Below are positions 25,075 through 33,193 of a stretch of 64,000 nt of DNA, one piece after another. The notes below the pieces were generated by a model, which saw only the letters and a list, made by a program, of their open reading frames with translations, did no database searches and had not been told where the DNA came from. This DNA comes from DASSUW01 sp963774155. GTDB lineage: Bacteria > Actinomycetota > Thermoleophilia > Solirubrobacterales > Solirubrobacteraceae. Location of the stretch: positions 496,001 through 560,000 of the forward strand of contig CAVZDW010000010.1 of the NCBI GenBank assembly GCA_963774155.1, read 5' to 3'. The translations under genes and the position numbers were made by a program. Within the stretch, counting starts at the first letter, position 1; each line of letters begins with the position of its first letter.

Positions 25075-25590
25075 CTATGCGAGGCCTTCGGCCTCGTACT
25101 CGCGCAGGTAGCCCTCGAACAGCCGGCGGTGACCCTCCTCGTCGCGGAGGATGGCGATGACCATGTCCTGGGTCACGAAGTCCACGCCGTCGGTCGCCTC
25201 GATGATCGCGTTGTAGTGCTCGATCGCGCCGGTCTCGGCTTCGATCACGCCCTTGATGACGTGCACGATGTCGGTCTGGTGCTCGGGCGGCTGCAGGTAG
25301 CTCTGCTCGGCGGCGAAGTCCAGCGAGCCCGGCACGACGCCGTAGAGCTCCTTGATGCGCGCCGCGAACTGCTGGGCGTGCCCGAGCTCCTCCTGGATGT
25401 CCTCGGTCAGCGACTCGATGATCTCCTGAGCCCGGACGCCGTCCGGGTTGATCGAGTTGGCGATGTAGCTCATCACCGTCTCGATCTCCATCCAGTACGC
25501 CTTCTTGAGCATCTCGATGATCTGCTCGCGCTCCTCGGTCTTCTCGTCCGAGAGGATGCCCGTGGTGCTGTTGCGAACGCCTCCGGCCAT
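25075..25590 (-). CDS. Ferritin-like diiron protein (bacterioferritin/DPS-like)
   Basis: 171 aa four-helix bundle. Putative diiron ligands are the glutamates in MEIETVMSYIAN, EELGHAQQF, IEAETGAIEHY and DEEGHRRLF, the two E(D)EXXH-type helices of ferritin-like proteins. It is shorter and more divergent than classical bacterioferritin and shows no haem-binding Met. It probably stores or detoxifies iron and peroxide, as a stress effector. A GGGTAG hexamer 33 bases before the ATG could be a SigB-type -10, without a convincing -35. The gene is divergent from an epimerase gene. Confidence 0.8.
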   Translation of the reverse strand: MAGGVRNSTTGILSDEKTEEREQIIEMLKKAYWMEIETVMSYIANSINPDGVRAQEIIESLTEDIQEELGHAQQFAARIKELYGVVPGSLDFAAEQSYLQPPEHQTDIVHVIKGVIEAETGAIEHYNAIIEATDGVDFVTQDMVIAILRDEEGHRRLFEGYLREYEAEGLA

Positions 25591-25644
25591 GTCAGGTCTC
25601 CTTGTGCAGGGTTCTCATTTCACCTACCCGGGGAGCCTTCGTCC

Positions 25645-26691
25645 ATGCGCATCGTCGTCACCGGCGCCACCGGCAATGTGGGCACCAGCGTCGTCGGAGC
25701 GCTGGGATCCGATCCGGCCGTGGAGGAGATCGTCGGCATCGCGCGCCGGCTGCCGCGCTGGCAGCCGCCCCGCACCCGCTGGGTGCAGGCCGACGTGGCG
25801 CGCGACGCGCTCGAGCCGCACTTCGCCGGCGCGGACGCGGTCATCCACCTCGCCTGGTTGATCCAGCCGTCGCGCGACGGCGCCCAGCTGCATGCCGTCA
25901 ACGTCGAGGGGTCGCGGCGGGTGTTCGAGGCCGCGGCGCGGGCCGGTGTCGGCGTCCTCGTGCATGCGTCGTCGGTCGGCGTCTACTCGCCCGGGCCGAA
26001 GGACCGCCGCGTCGACGAGTCGTGGCCGCGCCACGGCGTGCCGACGTCGTTCTACTCGCGCCACAAGGCCGAGGCCGAGCGGATCCTCGACCGCATGGAG
26101 GACGAGCTCCGCATCGTCCGCCTGCGACCGGCGCTGATCTTCAAGCGCGAGGCCGCCTCGGGCATCCGGCGGCTGTTCGCCGGGCCGTTGCTGCCCTCGC
26201 CGCTCGTGCGGCCCGGCCTGATCCCGATCCTGCCGCTGCCCGACCGGATGGTCCTCCAGGGCGTGCACTCGCTCGACGTCGGAGAGGCCTACCGGCTGGC
26301 CGCCACCTCGCCGGAGGCGCGCGGCGCCTACAACGTGGCCGCGGAGCCGGTGCTCGATCCCAACGAGCTGGCGCGGCTGCTCGGCGCCCGGCGCGTGCGC
26401 GTGCCCGAGCGGGCGCTGCGCCTCGGGGCGGCGGCAACCTGGCGCGCTCGCCTGCAGCCGAGCCCGGAGGGCTGGGTCGACATGGGCCTCGCCGTGCCGG
26501 TGCTGAACACGACGCGGGCGCGCGTGAAGCTCGGCTGGACGCCCCGGCACGGCGCCGACGAGGCGCTGCTCGAGCTGCTCGACGGCCTGCGGCGCTCGGA
26601 CGGGTTCGACACGCCGCCGCTGGACCCGAAGGCGGGCGGGCGGCTGCGCTCTAGCGAGTGGCCCCCCGGCGGCGCTCGAGGAGCTCCCTGA
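25645..26691 (+). CDS. NAD-dependent epimerase/dehydratase (extended SDR)
   Basis: 348 aa from the ATG at 25645; longer frames upstream run into the divergent ferritin gene. The nucleotide-binding motif is VTGATGNVG. Catalytic Tyr and Lys are in YSRHK, with the Ser in HASSVGVYSPG. A ~50-residue C-terminal region is typical of SDRs acting on nucleotide-sugar or related substrates. The substrate is unknown. The last 41 bases overlap the convergent Crp-type gene, and the extra C-terminal residues (from about residue 320) look like read-through of that overlap. Confidence 0.87.
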   Translation: MRIVVTGATGNVGTSVVGALGSDPAVEEIVGIARRLPRWQPPRTRWVQADVARDALEPHFAGADAVIHLAWLIQPSRDGAQLHAVNVEGSRRVFEAAARAGVGVLVHASSVGVYSPGPKDRRVDESWPRHGVPTSFYSRHKAEAERILDRMEDELRIVRLRPALIFKREAASGIRRLFAGPLLPSPLVRPGLIPILPLPDRMVLQGVHSLDVGEAYRLAATSPEARGAYNVAAEPVLDPNELARLLGARRVRVPERALRLGAAATWRARLQPSPEGWVDMGLAVPVLNTTRARVKLGWTPRHGADEALLELLDGLRRSDGFDTPPLDPKAGGRLRSSEWPPGGARGAP

Positions 26692-27547
26692 GCTCGCCGG
26701 GGTCGAGGGCCTCGCGCAGCCGGTCCATCGCGGCGATCAGCGAGTCCGGATCGACGTCCTCGCCCTCGCGGGCGAAGCGCCGGGAGGTGGGGCGCAGGAC
26801 GTCCTGCCCGCGCAGCTCGGCGGCCGTGGGGCGGCGCGCCAGCGTCTGAGCGTCCGGCGGGTCGCCGCGCAGCAGCCACGAGCCGTCGGGCCGGCGGACC
26901 AGCTCCTCGCGCTCGGCGAGCTCGCTGAGCGCGGTCGAGACGGTCGGGCGCCGGGCGCCGACGAGCTGGCCCAGGATGCGGTGCGTGAGGGCCAGCGGGA
27001 CCACGACGCCGTCGCCGGACACGCGGCCCCAGCGCTCGGCCAGGTGCCAGAAGAGCGCCTTCAGGCGGCGGTCGACGCGCGTGAGCTGCGAGATCGCCTG
27101 CGTGGTGGCCAGGCGCAGTGAGCGCTCGCCGAGGCGATCGAAGAGGGCGGCGGTGATCTCGGGGTAGCGGGCCGCCTCGGCCGCGAAGCGACGGTCGAGC
27201 ACCGCCAGCGTCACCGAGGAGAGGACGGACCAGACCGCCTGCACGGGGAGCAGGCCGGCGCCGCTCGTGCCCTGCCAGGGGCGCACGAGGTCGCCCGGGC
27301 CGAGCAGCTCGGCGCTCACGTGATCGGCGACGACGAGCTCGCGCGAGAGCACGCCGTCGAGCACGAGGAGGCCGACGTGGTCGGCGCTGGCGCCGGACAG
27401 GCGCGACACGTCCCATGGACCGACCGAGAGCCGGTGCGTGCGGACGACCAGCTCGCGCTCGGCCTCGGCCCGCCGGCTGGCCGAGAGCAGCGCGCCGAGC
27501 TCGGGGTCCGCCTCCAAGAGGCGCACCGTCTCCGACGTACGAGTCAT
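26651..27547 (-). CDS. Crp/Fnr-family transcription regulator
   Basis: 298 aa from the ATG at 27547; an upstream in-frame start at 27613 adds 22 residues that read as non-coding. The cyclic-nucleotide-binding-like beta-roll occupies about residues 40-150 and lacks the conserved arginine motif that binds cAMP. A long connecting helix (VDRRLKALFWHLAERWG) leads to a winged helix (VPLALTHRILGQLVGARRPTVSTALSELAEREELVRR). The ~60-residue charged C-terminal extension is unusual. A GGGTAG lies 31 bases upstream of the start. Effector and targets are unknown. Confidence 0.88.
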   Translation of the reverse strand: MTRTSETVRLLEADPELGALLSASRRAEAERELVVRTHRLSVGPWDVSRLSGASADHVGLLVLDGVLSRELVVADHVSAELLGPGDLVRPWQGTSGAGLLPVQAVWSVLSSVTLAVLDRRFAAEAARYPEITAALFDRLGERSLRLATTQAISQLTRVDRRLKALFWHLAERWGRVSGDGVVVPLALTHRILGQLVGARRPTVSTALSELAEREELVRRPDGSWLLRGDPPDAQTLARRPTAAELRGQDVLRPTSRRFAREGEDVDPDSLIAAMDRLREALDPGELRELLERRRGATR

Positions 27548-27625
27548 TCGAGCCGTGCTCCCGGTCACGTCGATTTGCCTACCCGAGGAAGTCGGATTCC
27601 AGACCCCGCCCACCGTATCGCCTTC

Positions 27626-28228
27626 TCAGTCCGAGAACCCGGCGCGATCGACCTTGCGGTGGTAGCGCTCGCCCAGCTTGCCGCCCGCGACCGCGGCGAT
27701 CAGGGTTCCGGCCAGGACGATGACGAGCGCCAACGCGCCACCGGTCGCGAGCTCGGAATCGCCGAGAGGCAGCGCCGGCAGGTCGAGCCGCTCGAGCACG
27801 TTGTACTCGGCGCCGAGCACGGCGCCCGCCACGGCGAGCGCGATGGTGACGATCAGCCCGAGCCCGAACACGCTGACGCCTTGGCGTGCGCCGTCGAAGC
27901 GCGACATGCGCCCGGCGACGTAGCCGCCCGCGAAGTAGGCGATGGCCAGGGCCGCGAGGAGCGCGACGGCGCTGCCGATGCCGATCTCGCTCGCGCTGCC
28001 GACGGCCTCCTCCTCCGAGATCTCGGTGAGGCCCACGGCGGCGCCGGTCGCGGCCAGGAAGCCCACGAGCAGGGCGCCGAGGCCGACGGCCACGAGCCAG
28101 CCGAAGAACGCCGCCCCCCAGTTGATGCCGCCGAACTCGGCGCGTTGGCGCGCACGCACCGCGTGCATGTGGTCGCGATCCAGCGCGTGCGCCGTCGTCC
28201 GCGTGGTCGCCGTGTCGGTCTCTAGCAT
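27626..28228 (-). CDS. Four-helix integral membrane protein (YrzE/TIGR04086-like)
   Basis: 200 aa from the ATG at 28228, preceded by GGGGGAACTCAGG. Hydrophobic segments lie at about 33-60, 83-103, 115-140 and 165-185, and two glycine zippers (YFAGGYVAGRMS and AAVAGGKLGERY) are visible. The pattern resembles small YrzE-like/TIGR04086 membrane proteins. The function is unknown. It is divergent from the sigma-70 gene; the 107-base gap holds GTTTGA on the minus strand at about 28290, but with no clear -10. Confidence 0.75.
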   Translation of the reverse strand: MLETDTATTRTTAHALDRDHMHAVRARQRAEFGGINWGAAFFGWLVAVGLGALLVGFLAATGAAVGLTEISEEEAVGSASEIGIGSAVALLAALAIAYFAGGYVAGRMSRFDGARQGVSVFGLGLIVTIALAVAGAVLGAEYNVLERLDLPALPLGDSELATGGALALVIVLAGTLIAAVAGGKLGERYHRKVDRAGFSD

Positions 28229-28335
28229 CCTGAGTTCCCCCTCACCGGTGGTCAGCGCTCCGGTTCTTCCCTCCCATAAAGCGGTCAAACGCCGCGGGGT
28301 TGTGGACCAGGCGCGTTTATGCCGATGAGGAACCG

Positions 28336-29412
28336 GTGACGAAGACTTCGACAATGACCCCGGCTCCCGAACCATTGAGCGGTGCGCTCGCCGCGCTGAT
28401 CGACCGTGGCGAGGACCGGGGCTGCCTGGAACTCAGCGAAGTGCAGGAGTTCGCCCAGGCCATGGACCTCGAGGAAGTCGATATCGGCGGCCTCTACGAG
28501 CAGCTCGACTCGCGCGGCATCACGCTGCGGGACGACTGCGGGCGCGAGTCCGCGCCGGCGGCGCCGGTCGACGACGCCGCGCTGGCGCACGTGACGACCG
28601 ACACGCTGCAGCTCTTCCTGAACGAGATCGGCCGCCACCGGCTCCTCACGCCGGACGAGGAGATCGAGCTCGCGCGCCGGATCGAGCGCGGCGACCTGGC
28701 GGCCAAGGAACGCATGATCAACGCGAACCTGCGCCTCGTCGTCTCGATCGCCAAGAAGTACCAGGGCTCCGAGCTGACGCTGCTCGATCTGATCCAGGAG
28801 GGCATCCTCGGCCTCATCCGCGCCGTCGAGAAGTTCGACTGGCGCCGCGGCTACCGGTTCTCGACCTACGCGACGTGGTGGATCCGCCAGGCGGTCGAGC
28901 GCGGGATGGACGCCAAGGCCCGCACGATCAAGCTCCCGATCAACCTCGTACGTACCCAGAGGAAAGTCGCTCGCGCCGAGAACGCGCTGACGCTGAAGCA
29001 CGATCGCTCGCCGACCGACGCCGAGGTGGCGGCCGAGGCGCAGATCTCCCTCGACGACCTGCTGGCGCTGCGCGATGCGGCCCGCACGGTGACGTCGCTC
29101 GACCGCCCGCTCGGCGAGGAGGAGGACGCCTCGTTCGGCGACCTGCTCCCGGCCGACACGCTCGGCCCCGAGGACGAGGTCCACATCTCGCTGCGCGAGC
29201 AGGCCCTGCGGCACGCCCTGAACGAGCTGCCGGAGCGCGAGCGGACCGTCGTGGCCCTGCGCTACGGGATCGACGGCGGCGAGCCGACCCCGCTGCGCGA
29301 GATCGGCCGCCGGCTCGGGATCACGCCCGAGCGCGTGCGGCAGATCGAGTCGAAGGCCCTGGGCCGGCTCGGGCGGATGCGCGAGCTCGACGCCCTGCGC
29401 CAGGCTGCGTAG
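28336..29412 (+). CDS. RNA polymerase sigma-70 factor, primary-type (RpoD/HrdB-like)
   Basis: 358 aa from GTG 28336, with GAGG upstream; ATG 28354 is an alternative. Region 1.1 is present (about residues 12-60: LIDRGEDRGCLELSEVQEFAQ). Then come 1.2 (TLQLFLNEIGRHRLLTPDEEIELARRIE), 2 (LDLIQEGILGLIRAVEKFDWRRGYRFSTYATWWIRQA), 3 (TIKLPINLVRTQRKVARAEN) and 4 (LPERERTVVALRYGIDGGEPTPLREIGRRLGITPERVRQIESKAL). Its length suggests either the housekeeping factor of this lineage or a close group 2 paralogue. It is next to a WXG100 gene and an anti-sigma operon, neither of which is expected to act on it. Confidence 0.92.
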   Translation: MTKTSTMTPAPEPLSGALAALIDRGEDRGCLELSEVQEFAQAMDLEEVDIGGLYEQLDSRGITLRDDCGRESAPAAPVDDAALAHVTTDTLQLFLNEIGRHRLLTPDEEIELARRIERGDLAAKERMINANLRLVVSIAKKYQGSELTLLDLIQEGILGLIRAVEKFDWRRGYRFSTYATWWIRQAVERGMDAKARTIKLPINLVRTQRKVARAENALTLKHDRSPTDAEVAAEAQISLDDLLALRDAARTVTSLDRPLGEEEDASFGDLLPADTLGPEDEVHISLREQALRHALNELPERERTVVALRYGIDGGEPTPLREIGRRLGITPERVRQIESKALGRLGRMRELDALRQAA

Positions 29413-29428
29413 CCGCCCGGTTCGAAGC

Positions 29429-29719
29429 TCAGCGGCTGAACGAGGTGGCGATGGCCTGCTCGTTGTCGGCGTAGTTGGCGCCGGCGGACTGGGTGAGCTG
29501 GGAGATGCCGTGCAGGGCCTCTTGGATGCCGCGGCTGGAGCGCTGCCATTCGGCCCAGAGCTCCTGGAAGCGGGCCTGGGCGACGCCCTGCCACTCGCTC
29601 TGCAGCGGCGCGACCTGGCTGGCCAGCTGGGACAGGGTCGACTCGATGTTGGCCGCGCCCGCGTTGAGCTGGCTGGCCACGGACTGGAGCTGCTCAGGCG
29701 TTACTGCGATGTTCGGCAT
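29429..29719 (-). CDS. WXG100-family (ESAT-6/EsxA-like) small protein
   Basis: 96 aa with two amphipathic helices (about 8-43 and 47-88) separated by the hallmark turn EWQG at about residue 43. Such proteins form four-helix bundles and are normally exported by a type VII secretion system (EccC/EccB/EccD). No Ecc component is in the window, so it is an orphan substrate here. The C-terminal YxxxD/E export signal can be read as YADNE (about residues 84-88). It lies between the sigma-70 gene, on the other strand, and a divergently placed RsbW-like operon. Confidence 0.82.
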   Translation of the reverse strand: MPNIAVTPEQLQSVASQLNAGAANIESTLSQLASQVAPLQSEWQGVAQARFQELWAEWQRSSRGIQEALHGISQLTQSAGANYADNEQAIATSFSR

Positions 29720-29750
29720 GCGCCGAACCGTAGCTCGCGTTCCGCCGTCT

Positions 29751-30251
29751 TCAACCGCCTGCGGGTGCTCCCGACGTCGGCGCGTCGGGATCCCAGCGGC
29801 CGTCGATGCCGACGGTGCCGGTGACCGGATTGACGTCGGCCGGGTCGGCCTCGCGGTTGTAGGCGAAGGTCATCCGCACCTCGGTGCCGGTGCCGGCGCT
29901 GCCGCGCAGCTCGAACGCGTCCGACAGGGCGGCGATGAGCGGCAGGCCCAGGCCCAGCGCGGGCGGCTCGGAGCGGGCGGGGCGGGGCTGGATGCCGGAG
30001 CCGTGATCGCGCACGACGATCGTCAGGCCGTCGTCGGCCGCGCGCATCTCGACCTCGAGCATGCCCGTGTCAGCCTCGTAGGCGTGGACGACGACGTTGG
30101 TGCACGCCTCGGTCACCGCCATCTTCATGTCGGCGAGCACGGAGGCCTCGAAGTCGAGCGCGTCCGCCATCCCGGCCAGGGCCTGGCGCACCACGCCGAC
30201 GCCCTCCGGCCGAGCCGGCATCGTGAGCAGGACCTCCGGTCGGCCGGTCAT
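29751..30251 (-). CDS. RsbW-like anti-sigma factor serine kinase
   Basis: 166 aa. The N-box is EACTNVVVHAY, G1 is DHGSGI and G2 is ALGLGLPLIAALS. After the GHKL fold there is a ~30-residue acidic, proline-rich tail with NPVTGTVGIDGRW, unusual for the family. The start overlaps the stop of the preceding STAS gene (ATGA), the classic antagonist-kinase pair. The predicted SigB-type promoter upstream of that STAS gene would serve both. Confidence 0.9.
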   Translation of the reverse strand: MTGRPEVLLTMPARPEGVGVVRQALAGMADALDFEASVLADMKMAVTEACTNVVVHAYEADTGMLEVEMRAADDGLTIVVRDHGSGIQPRPARSEPPALGLGLPLIAALSDAFELRGSAGTGTEVRMTFAYNREADPADVNPVTGTVGIDGRWDPDAPTSGAPAGG

Positions 30252-30619
30252 TCGCCCGAGCCGTTCGTGCGCGCTGCCTGGATCGCCTCGTCGCGCTGGC
30301 GCAGGACGGGAAGCACGGGTACGAGGCCCGTGATGTCGAGGATGCGCTGCACCCCGGGCTCCACCGCGTCGCCGACGCAGACCACGAAGCCCTGGTGCGC
30401 CTCGAGCGCCCGGCGACGGGCGTCGAGCAGCGCTCCGAGCACGGATGAGTCCACGAACGTCGCGGCCGTCAGGTCCACGACGATGCCTCCGCCGCGATCC
30501 AGGGCCTCGTCCAGCCGCTCGCGCAGCGTGGGGGCGGTGTAGATGTCGTGCTCTCCTTCGACGACGACCACTACGACATCCCCCGCAGTGTCATCGAGCA
30601 CGATGGGATTGGCTTCCAT
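30248..30619 (-). CDS. STAS-domain anti-sigma factor antagonist
   Basis: 123 aa from the ATG at 30619; the frame could also begin at a TTG at 30631. The acceptor helix is LTAATFVDSSVLGALLDARRRAL, with the target Ser in DSSVLG. The fold starts VVVVVVEGEHDIYTAPTLRERL. It is coupled to the RsbW-like kinase gene that follows (ATGA). The promoter has GTTAGG-N13-GGGTAT. It is divergent from the LigD ligase gene. Confidence 0.9.
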   Translation of the reverse strand: MEANPIVLDDTAGDVVVVVVEGEHDIYTAPTLRERLDEALDRGGGIVVDLTAATFVDSSVLGALLDARRRALEAHQGFVVCVGDAVEPGVQRILDITGLVPVLPVLRQRDEAIQAARTNGSGE

Positions 30620-30632
30620 ACGGGCATGCAAG

Positions 30633-30657
30633 ATACCCGCATCCCCGGCCGCCTAAC
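30633..30657 (-). promoter_or_regulatory. SigB-type promoter for STAS/RsbW pair
   Basis: Minus strand: GTTAGG (30657-30652), 13-base spacer, GGGTAT (30638-30633), 13 bases before the ATG at 30619. The -10 is a perfect SigB/SigF consensus. A second GGGTAT lies about 40 bases further upstream (around 30670-30675) and may be an alternative start of transcription. Confidence 0.55.
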
Positions 30658-30683
30658 TCCGGCGGACAAATACCCGCAAACTC

Positions 30684-32114
30684 ATGTCGCCCAACCTCGA
30701 TTCCTACCGCCGCAAGCGCGACTTCTCCGCCACGTCTGAGCCTTCGGGCGATCCTGGCGCGTCAGGCGGTGAGCGCACCCCGAGGTTCGTCGTACAGGAG
30801 CATCACGCCCGCTCGCTGCACTGGGACCTCCGCCTCGAGCACGAGGGAACGCTCGCCTCGTGGGCGGTCCCGAAGGGCATTCCGCCCGATCCGCGGCGCA
30901 ACAACCTCGCGGTCCGGACCGAGGACCACCCGCTCGAGTACCTCGACTTCCACGGCGAGATCCCGGCCGGCGAGTACGGCGCCGGCACGATGAAGATCTG
31001 GGACCGCGGCACCTTCGAGCTGCACAAGTGGCGCGACAAGGAGGTCATGGTCACCCTCCACGGCGAGCGGGTCCGCGGCCGCTACGTCCTGTTCCGGACC
31101 GACGGCGACAACTGGATGATCCACCGGATGGATCCTCCCGAGGATCCGGACCGCGAGCCGATGCCCAAGCGGATCGAGCCGATGCTCGCCCGCACCGGCG
31201 ACCTCCCGCGCGACGACGCGAAGTGGGCCTACGAGATCAAGTGGGACGGCGTGCGCGCGGTGGCGTACGCCGACGGCGGGCGCCTCAAGCTCGAGAGCCG
31301 CAACGGCAACGACATCACGCCGCGCTACCCGGAGCTGCGGGCCCTCGGCCGCGCGCTGGCCGGCCGCGAGGCGATCCTCGACGGCGAGGTCGTGGCCTTC
31401 GGCGAGGACGGCCGCCCCAGCTTCCAGAAGCTCCAGGGGCGCATGCACCTGACCTCCGAGCACGCCGTCCGCCGGCTCTCGGAGTCCGACCCCGTCGCCT
31501 ACCTCGTCTTCGACCTGCTGTGGCTCGACGGCCACTCGCTGACGGCGCTCCCGTACACCGAGCGCCGCGAGCGGCTGCTGGAGCTCGGGCTGCAGGGGGA
31601 CCGCTGGCAGACGCCCGCCCACCACGTCGGCGACGGCGCGGCGATGCTGGAGGCCTCGCGCGCGCAGGGGCTGGAGGGCATCATCGCCAAGCGGCTCGAC
31701 AGCCCGTACTACCCGGGCAAGCGCACGCCCGGCTGGATCAAGGTCAAGAACGTCCGCACCACCGACGTGGTCATCGGCGGCTGGCTGCCCGGCGAGGGCA
31801 AGCGCGACGGCCGGCTCGGCGCGCTCGTGGTCGGCTACCACGAGGACGGCGAGCTCAAGTACGCGGGCCGGGTCGGCACCGGCTTCGACGAGGCCGAGCT
31901 CAACCGCCTCGGCGGCATCCTGGCCGAGCACGCCCGCGCCGACAGCCCGTTCGCGGGTCGCCAGCCGCCGCGCGAGACGCGCTTCGTGGACCCGGTGCTG
32001 GTCGCCTCCGTCAACTACGGCGAGTGGACCCAGGCCCGCACGCTGCGCCATCCCGTGTACATGGGCCTGCGCGACGACGTGGCGCCCGAGGACGTCGCGT
32101 TCGAGGATTCGTGA
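30684..32114 (+). CDS. ligD: ATP-dependent DNA ligase with N-terminal 3'-phosphoesterase domain (LigD PE-LIG)
   Basis: 476 aa. The N-terminal phosphoesterase domain (about 5-165) has FVVQEHHARSLHWDLRLEHEG, with the His/Asp metal-site residues, and EYGAGTMKIWDRG. The ligase domain follows with the nucleotidyl-lysine in YEIKWDGVRA (about residue 188), then LDGEVVAF, EGIIAKRLDSPY and PGWIKVKN. The C-terminal OB-fold ends near residue 440. The polymerase domain of LigD is absent here and is encoded separately at 61183, so LigD is split in this genome. With Ku at 38513 it should carry out end healing and sealing in non-homologous end joining. Confidence 0.92.
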   Translation: MSPNLDSYRRKRDFSATSEPSGDPGASGGERTPRFVVQEHHARSLHWDLRLEHEGTLASWAVPKGIPPDPRRNNLAVRTEDHPLEYLDFHGEIPAGEYGAGTMKIWDRGTFELHKWRDKEVMVTLHGERVRGRYVLFRTDGDNWMIHRMDPPEDPDREPMPKRIEPMLARTGDLPRDDAKWAYEIKWDGVRAVAYADGGRLKLESRNGNDITPRYPELRALGRALAGREAILDGEVVAFGEDGRPSFQKLQGRMHLTSEHAVRRLSESDPVAYLVFDLLWLDGHSLTALPYTERRERLLELGLQGDRWQTPAHHVGDGAAMLEASRAQGLEGIIAKRLDSPYYPGKRTPGWIKVKNVRTTDVVIGGWLPGEGKRDGRLGALVVGYHEDGELKYAGRVGTGFDEAELNRLGGILAEHARADSPFAGRQPPRETRFVDPVLVASVNYGEWTQARTLRHPVYMGLRDDVAPEDVAFEDS

Positions 32115-32140
32115 CGCGAGACACCGGGGAGGGTCGCCCC

Positions 32141-32965
32141 ATGAAGCTCGACGTCTTCCGGATCGGCCTCGGCGGCATGCCGATGTCGCTCGCGGGCCGC
32201 CCGCTCGAGGAGCGCTCGATCAGCGCCATCCACGCGGCGATCGACGCCGGCGTGAACCTCATCGACACCGCCGACGCCTACTGCATCGACAGCTCGGAGA
32301 TGGGCCACAACGAGCGGCTGATCGCGAAGGCGCTGCGCGGCCGGCGCGACGACGTGATCGTGGCCACCAAGGGCGGCCACACGCGCGACGGCGGCGACTG
32401 GGGCCTCGACGGGCGCCCCGAGTACCTGCGCCAGGCGTGCGAGGCCTCGCTGCGCGCGCTCGAGACGGACCGCATCGACCTCTACCAGTTCCACCGCCCG
32501 GATCCCGACGTGCCGTACGAGGAGTCGATCGGGGCGTTCAAGGAGCTGCAGGACGAGGGCAAGGTCCGCTGGGTCGGGATCTCCAACGCGAACATCGGGC
32601 AGATCGAGCTGGCGTCCTCGATCGTCGACATCGTCGCGGTCCAGAACGAGCTCTCGCTCGAGTACCGCGACCCGATCGGCAAGGGCGAGGTCGCGCACTG
32701 CGCCGCGCACGGCATCGTGTTCCTGGCGTGGTCGCCGCTCGGCGGCATCTCCAGCGCGGCCGAGGCCGCCGGCGAGCACGCCGCCGTGCGCGAGATCGCC
32801 CGGGCGCGCGGGGTGTCGCCACAGCAGGTGGCGCTCGCCTGGCTGCTCTCGCTCAGCCCCGCCGTCGTCCCGATCCCGGGCTCGACCCGCCCGGCGTCGA
32901 TCCTCAACTCGATCGGCGCCCTCGAGCTCGAGCTCACGGCCGAGGAGCTTCAGGCGATCGGATGA
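32141..32965 (+). CDS. Aldo-keto reductase family protein
   Basis: 274-aa TIM-barrel oxidoreductase. The catalytic Asp/Tyr region reads LIDTADAYCIDSSEMGHNE (D-A-Y with a downstream Glu). The catalytic Lys is in VATKGGHT and the His in YQFHRPDPD. The NADPH-binding motif near the C-terminus is IPGSTRPASILNSIGALE. It begins 26 bases after the LigD stop with GGGGAGGG as ribosome site; a GTG at 32111 that overlaps the LigD stop is an alternative. It overlaps the CDGSH gene at its end (ATGA). The substrate is unknown. Confidence 0.88.
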   Translation: MKLDVFRIGLGGMPMSLAGRPLEERSISAIHAAIDAGVNLIDTADAYCIDSSEMGHNERLIAKALRGRRDDVIVATKGGHTRDGGDWGLDGRPEYLRQACEASLRALETDRIDLYQFHRPDPDVPYEESIGAFKELQDEGKVRWVGISNANIGQIELASSIVDIVAVQNELSLEYRDPIGKGEVAHCAAHGIVFLAWSPLGGISSAAEAAGEHAAVREIARARGVSPQQVALAWLLSLSPAVVPIPGSTRPASILNSIGALELELTAEELQAIG

Positions 32966-33183
32966 AGGACGTCGTCATCACCCCGTACCGCGACGGCCCG
33001 CTGCTCGTCCGCGGGCCCATCCGCATGGCCGACCAGGACGGCAACGAGATCACCGTGGACCGCGAGACCATCGCGCTCTGCCGCTGCGGCAAGTCGCGCC
33101 TGCGGCCGTTCTGCGACGGCACCCACAAGCTGATCCGCTTTCGCGCACCGAGCGGTGCGGAGGAGCGCCGCGACAGCGGTTAG
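32962..33183 (+). CDS. CDGSH-type iron-sulfur domain protein
   Basis: 73 aa. The [2Fe-2S] motif is CRCGKSRLRPFCDGTH, with three cysteines and one histidine in the CXCX2(S/T)X3PXCDG(S/T)H order. It is a soluble single-domain version without a membrane helix. It shares an ATGA overlap with the aldo-keto reductase, suggesting joint expression and possible electron transfer. In bacteria, small CDGSH proteins are linked to redox and iron sensing; the partner here is not established. Confidence 0.92.
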   Translation: MKDVVITPYRDGPLLVRGPIRMADQDGNEITVDRETIALCRCGKSRLRPFCDGTHKLIRFRAPSGAEERRDSG

Positions 33184-33193
33184 CATCGGCCGC

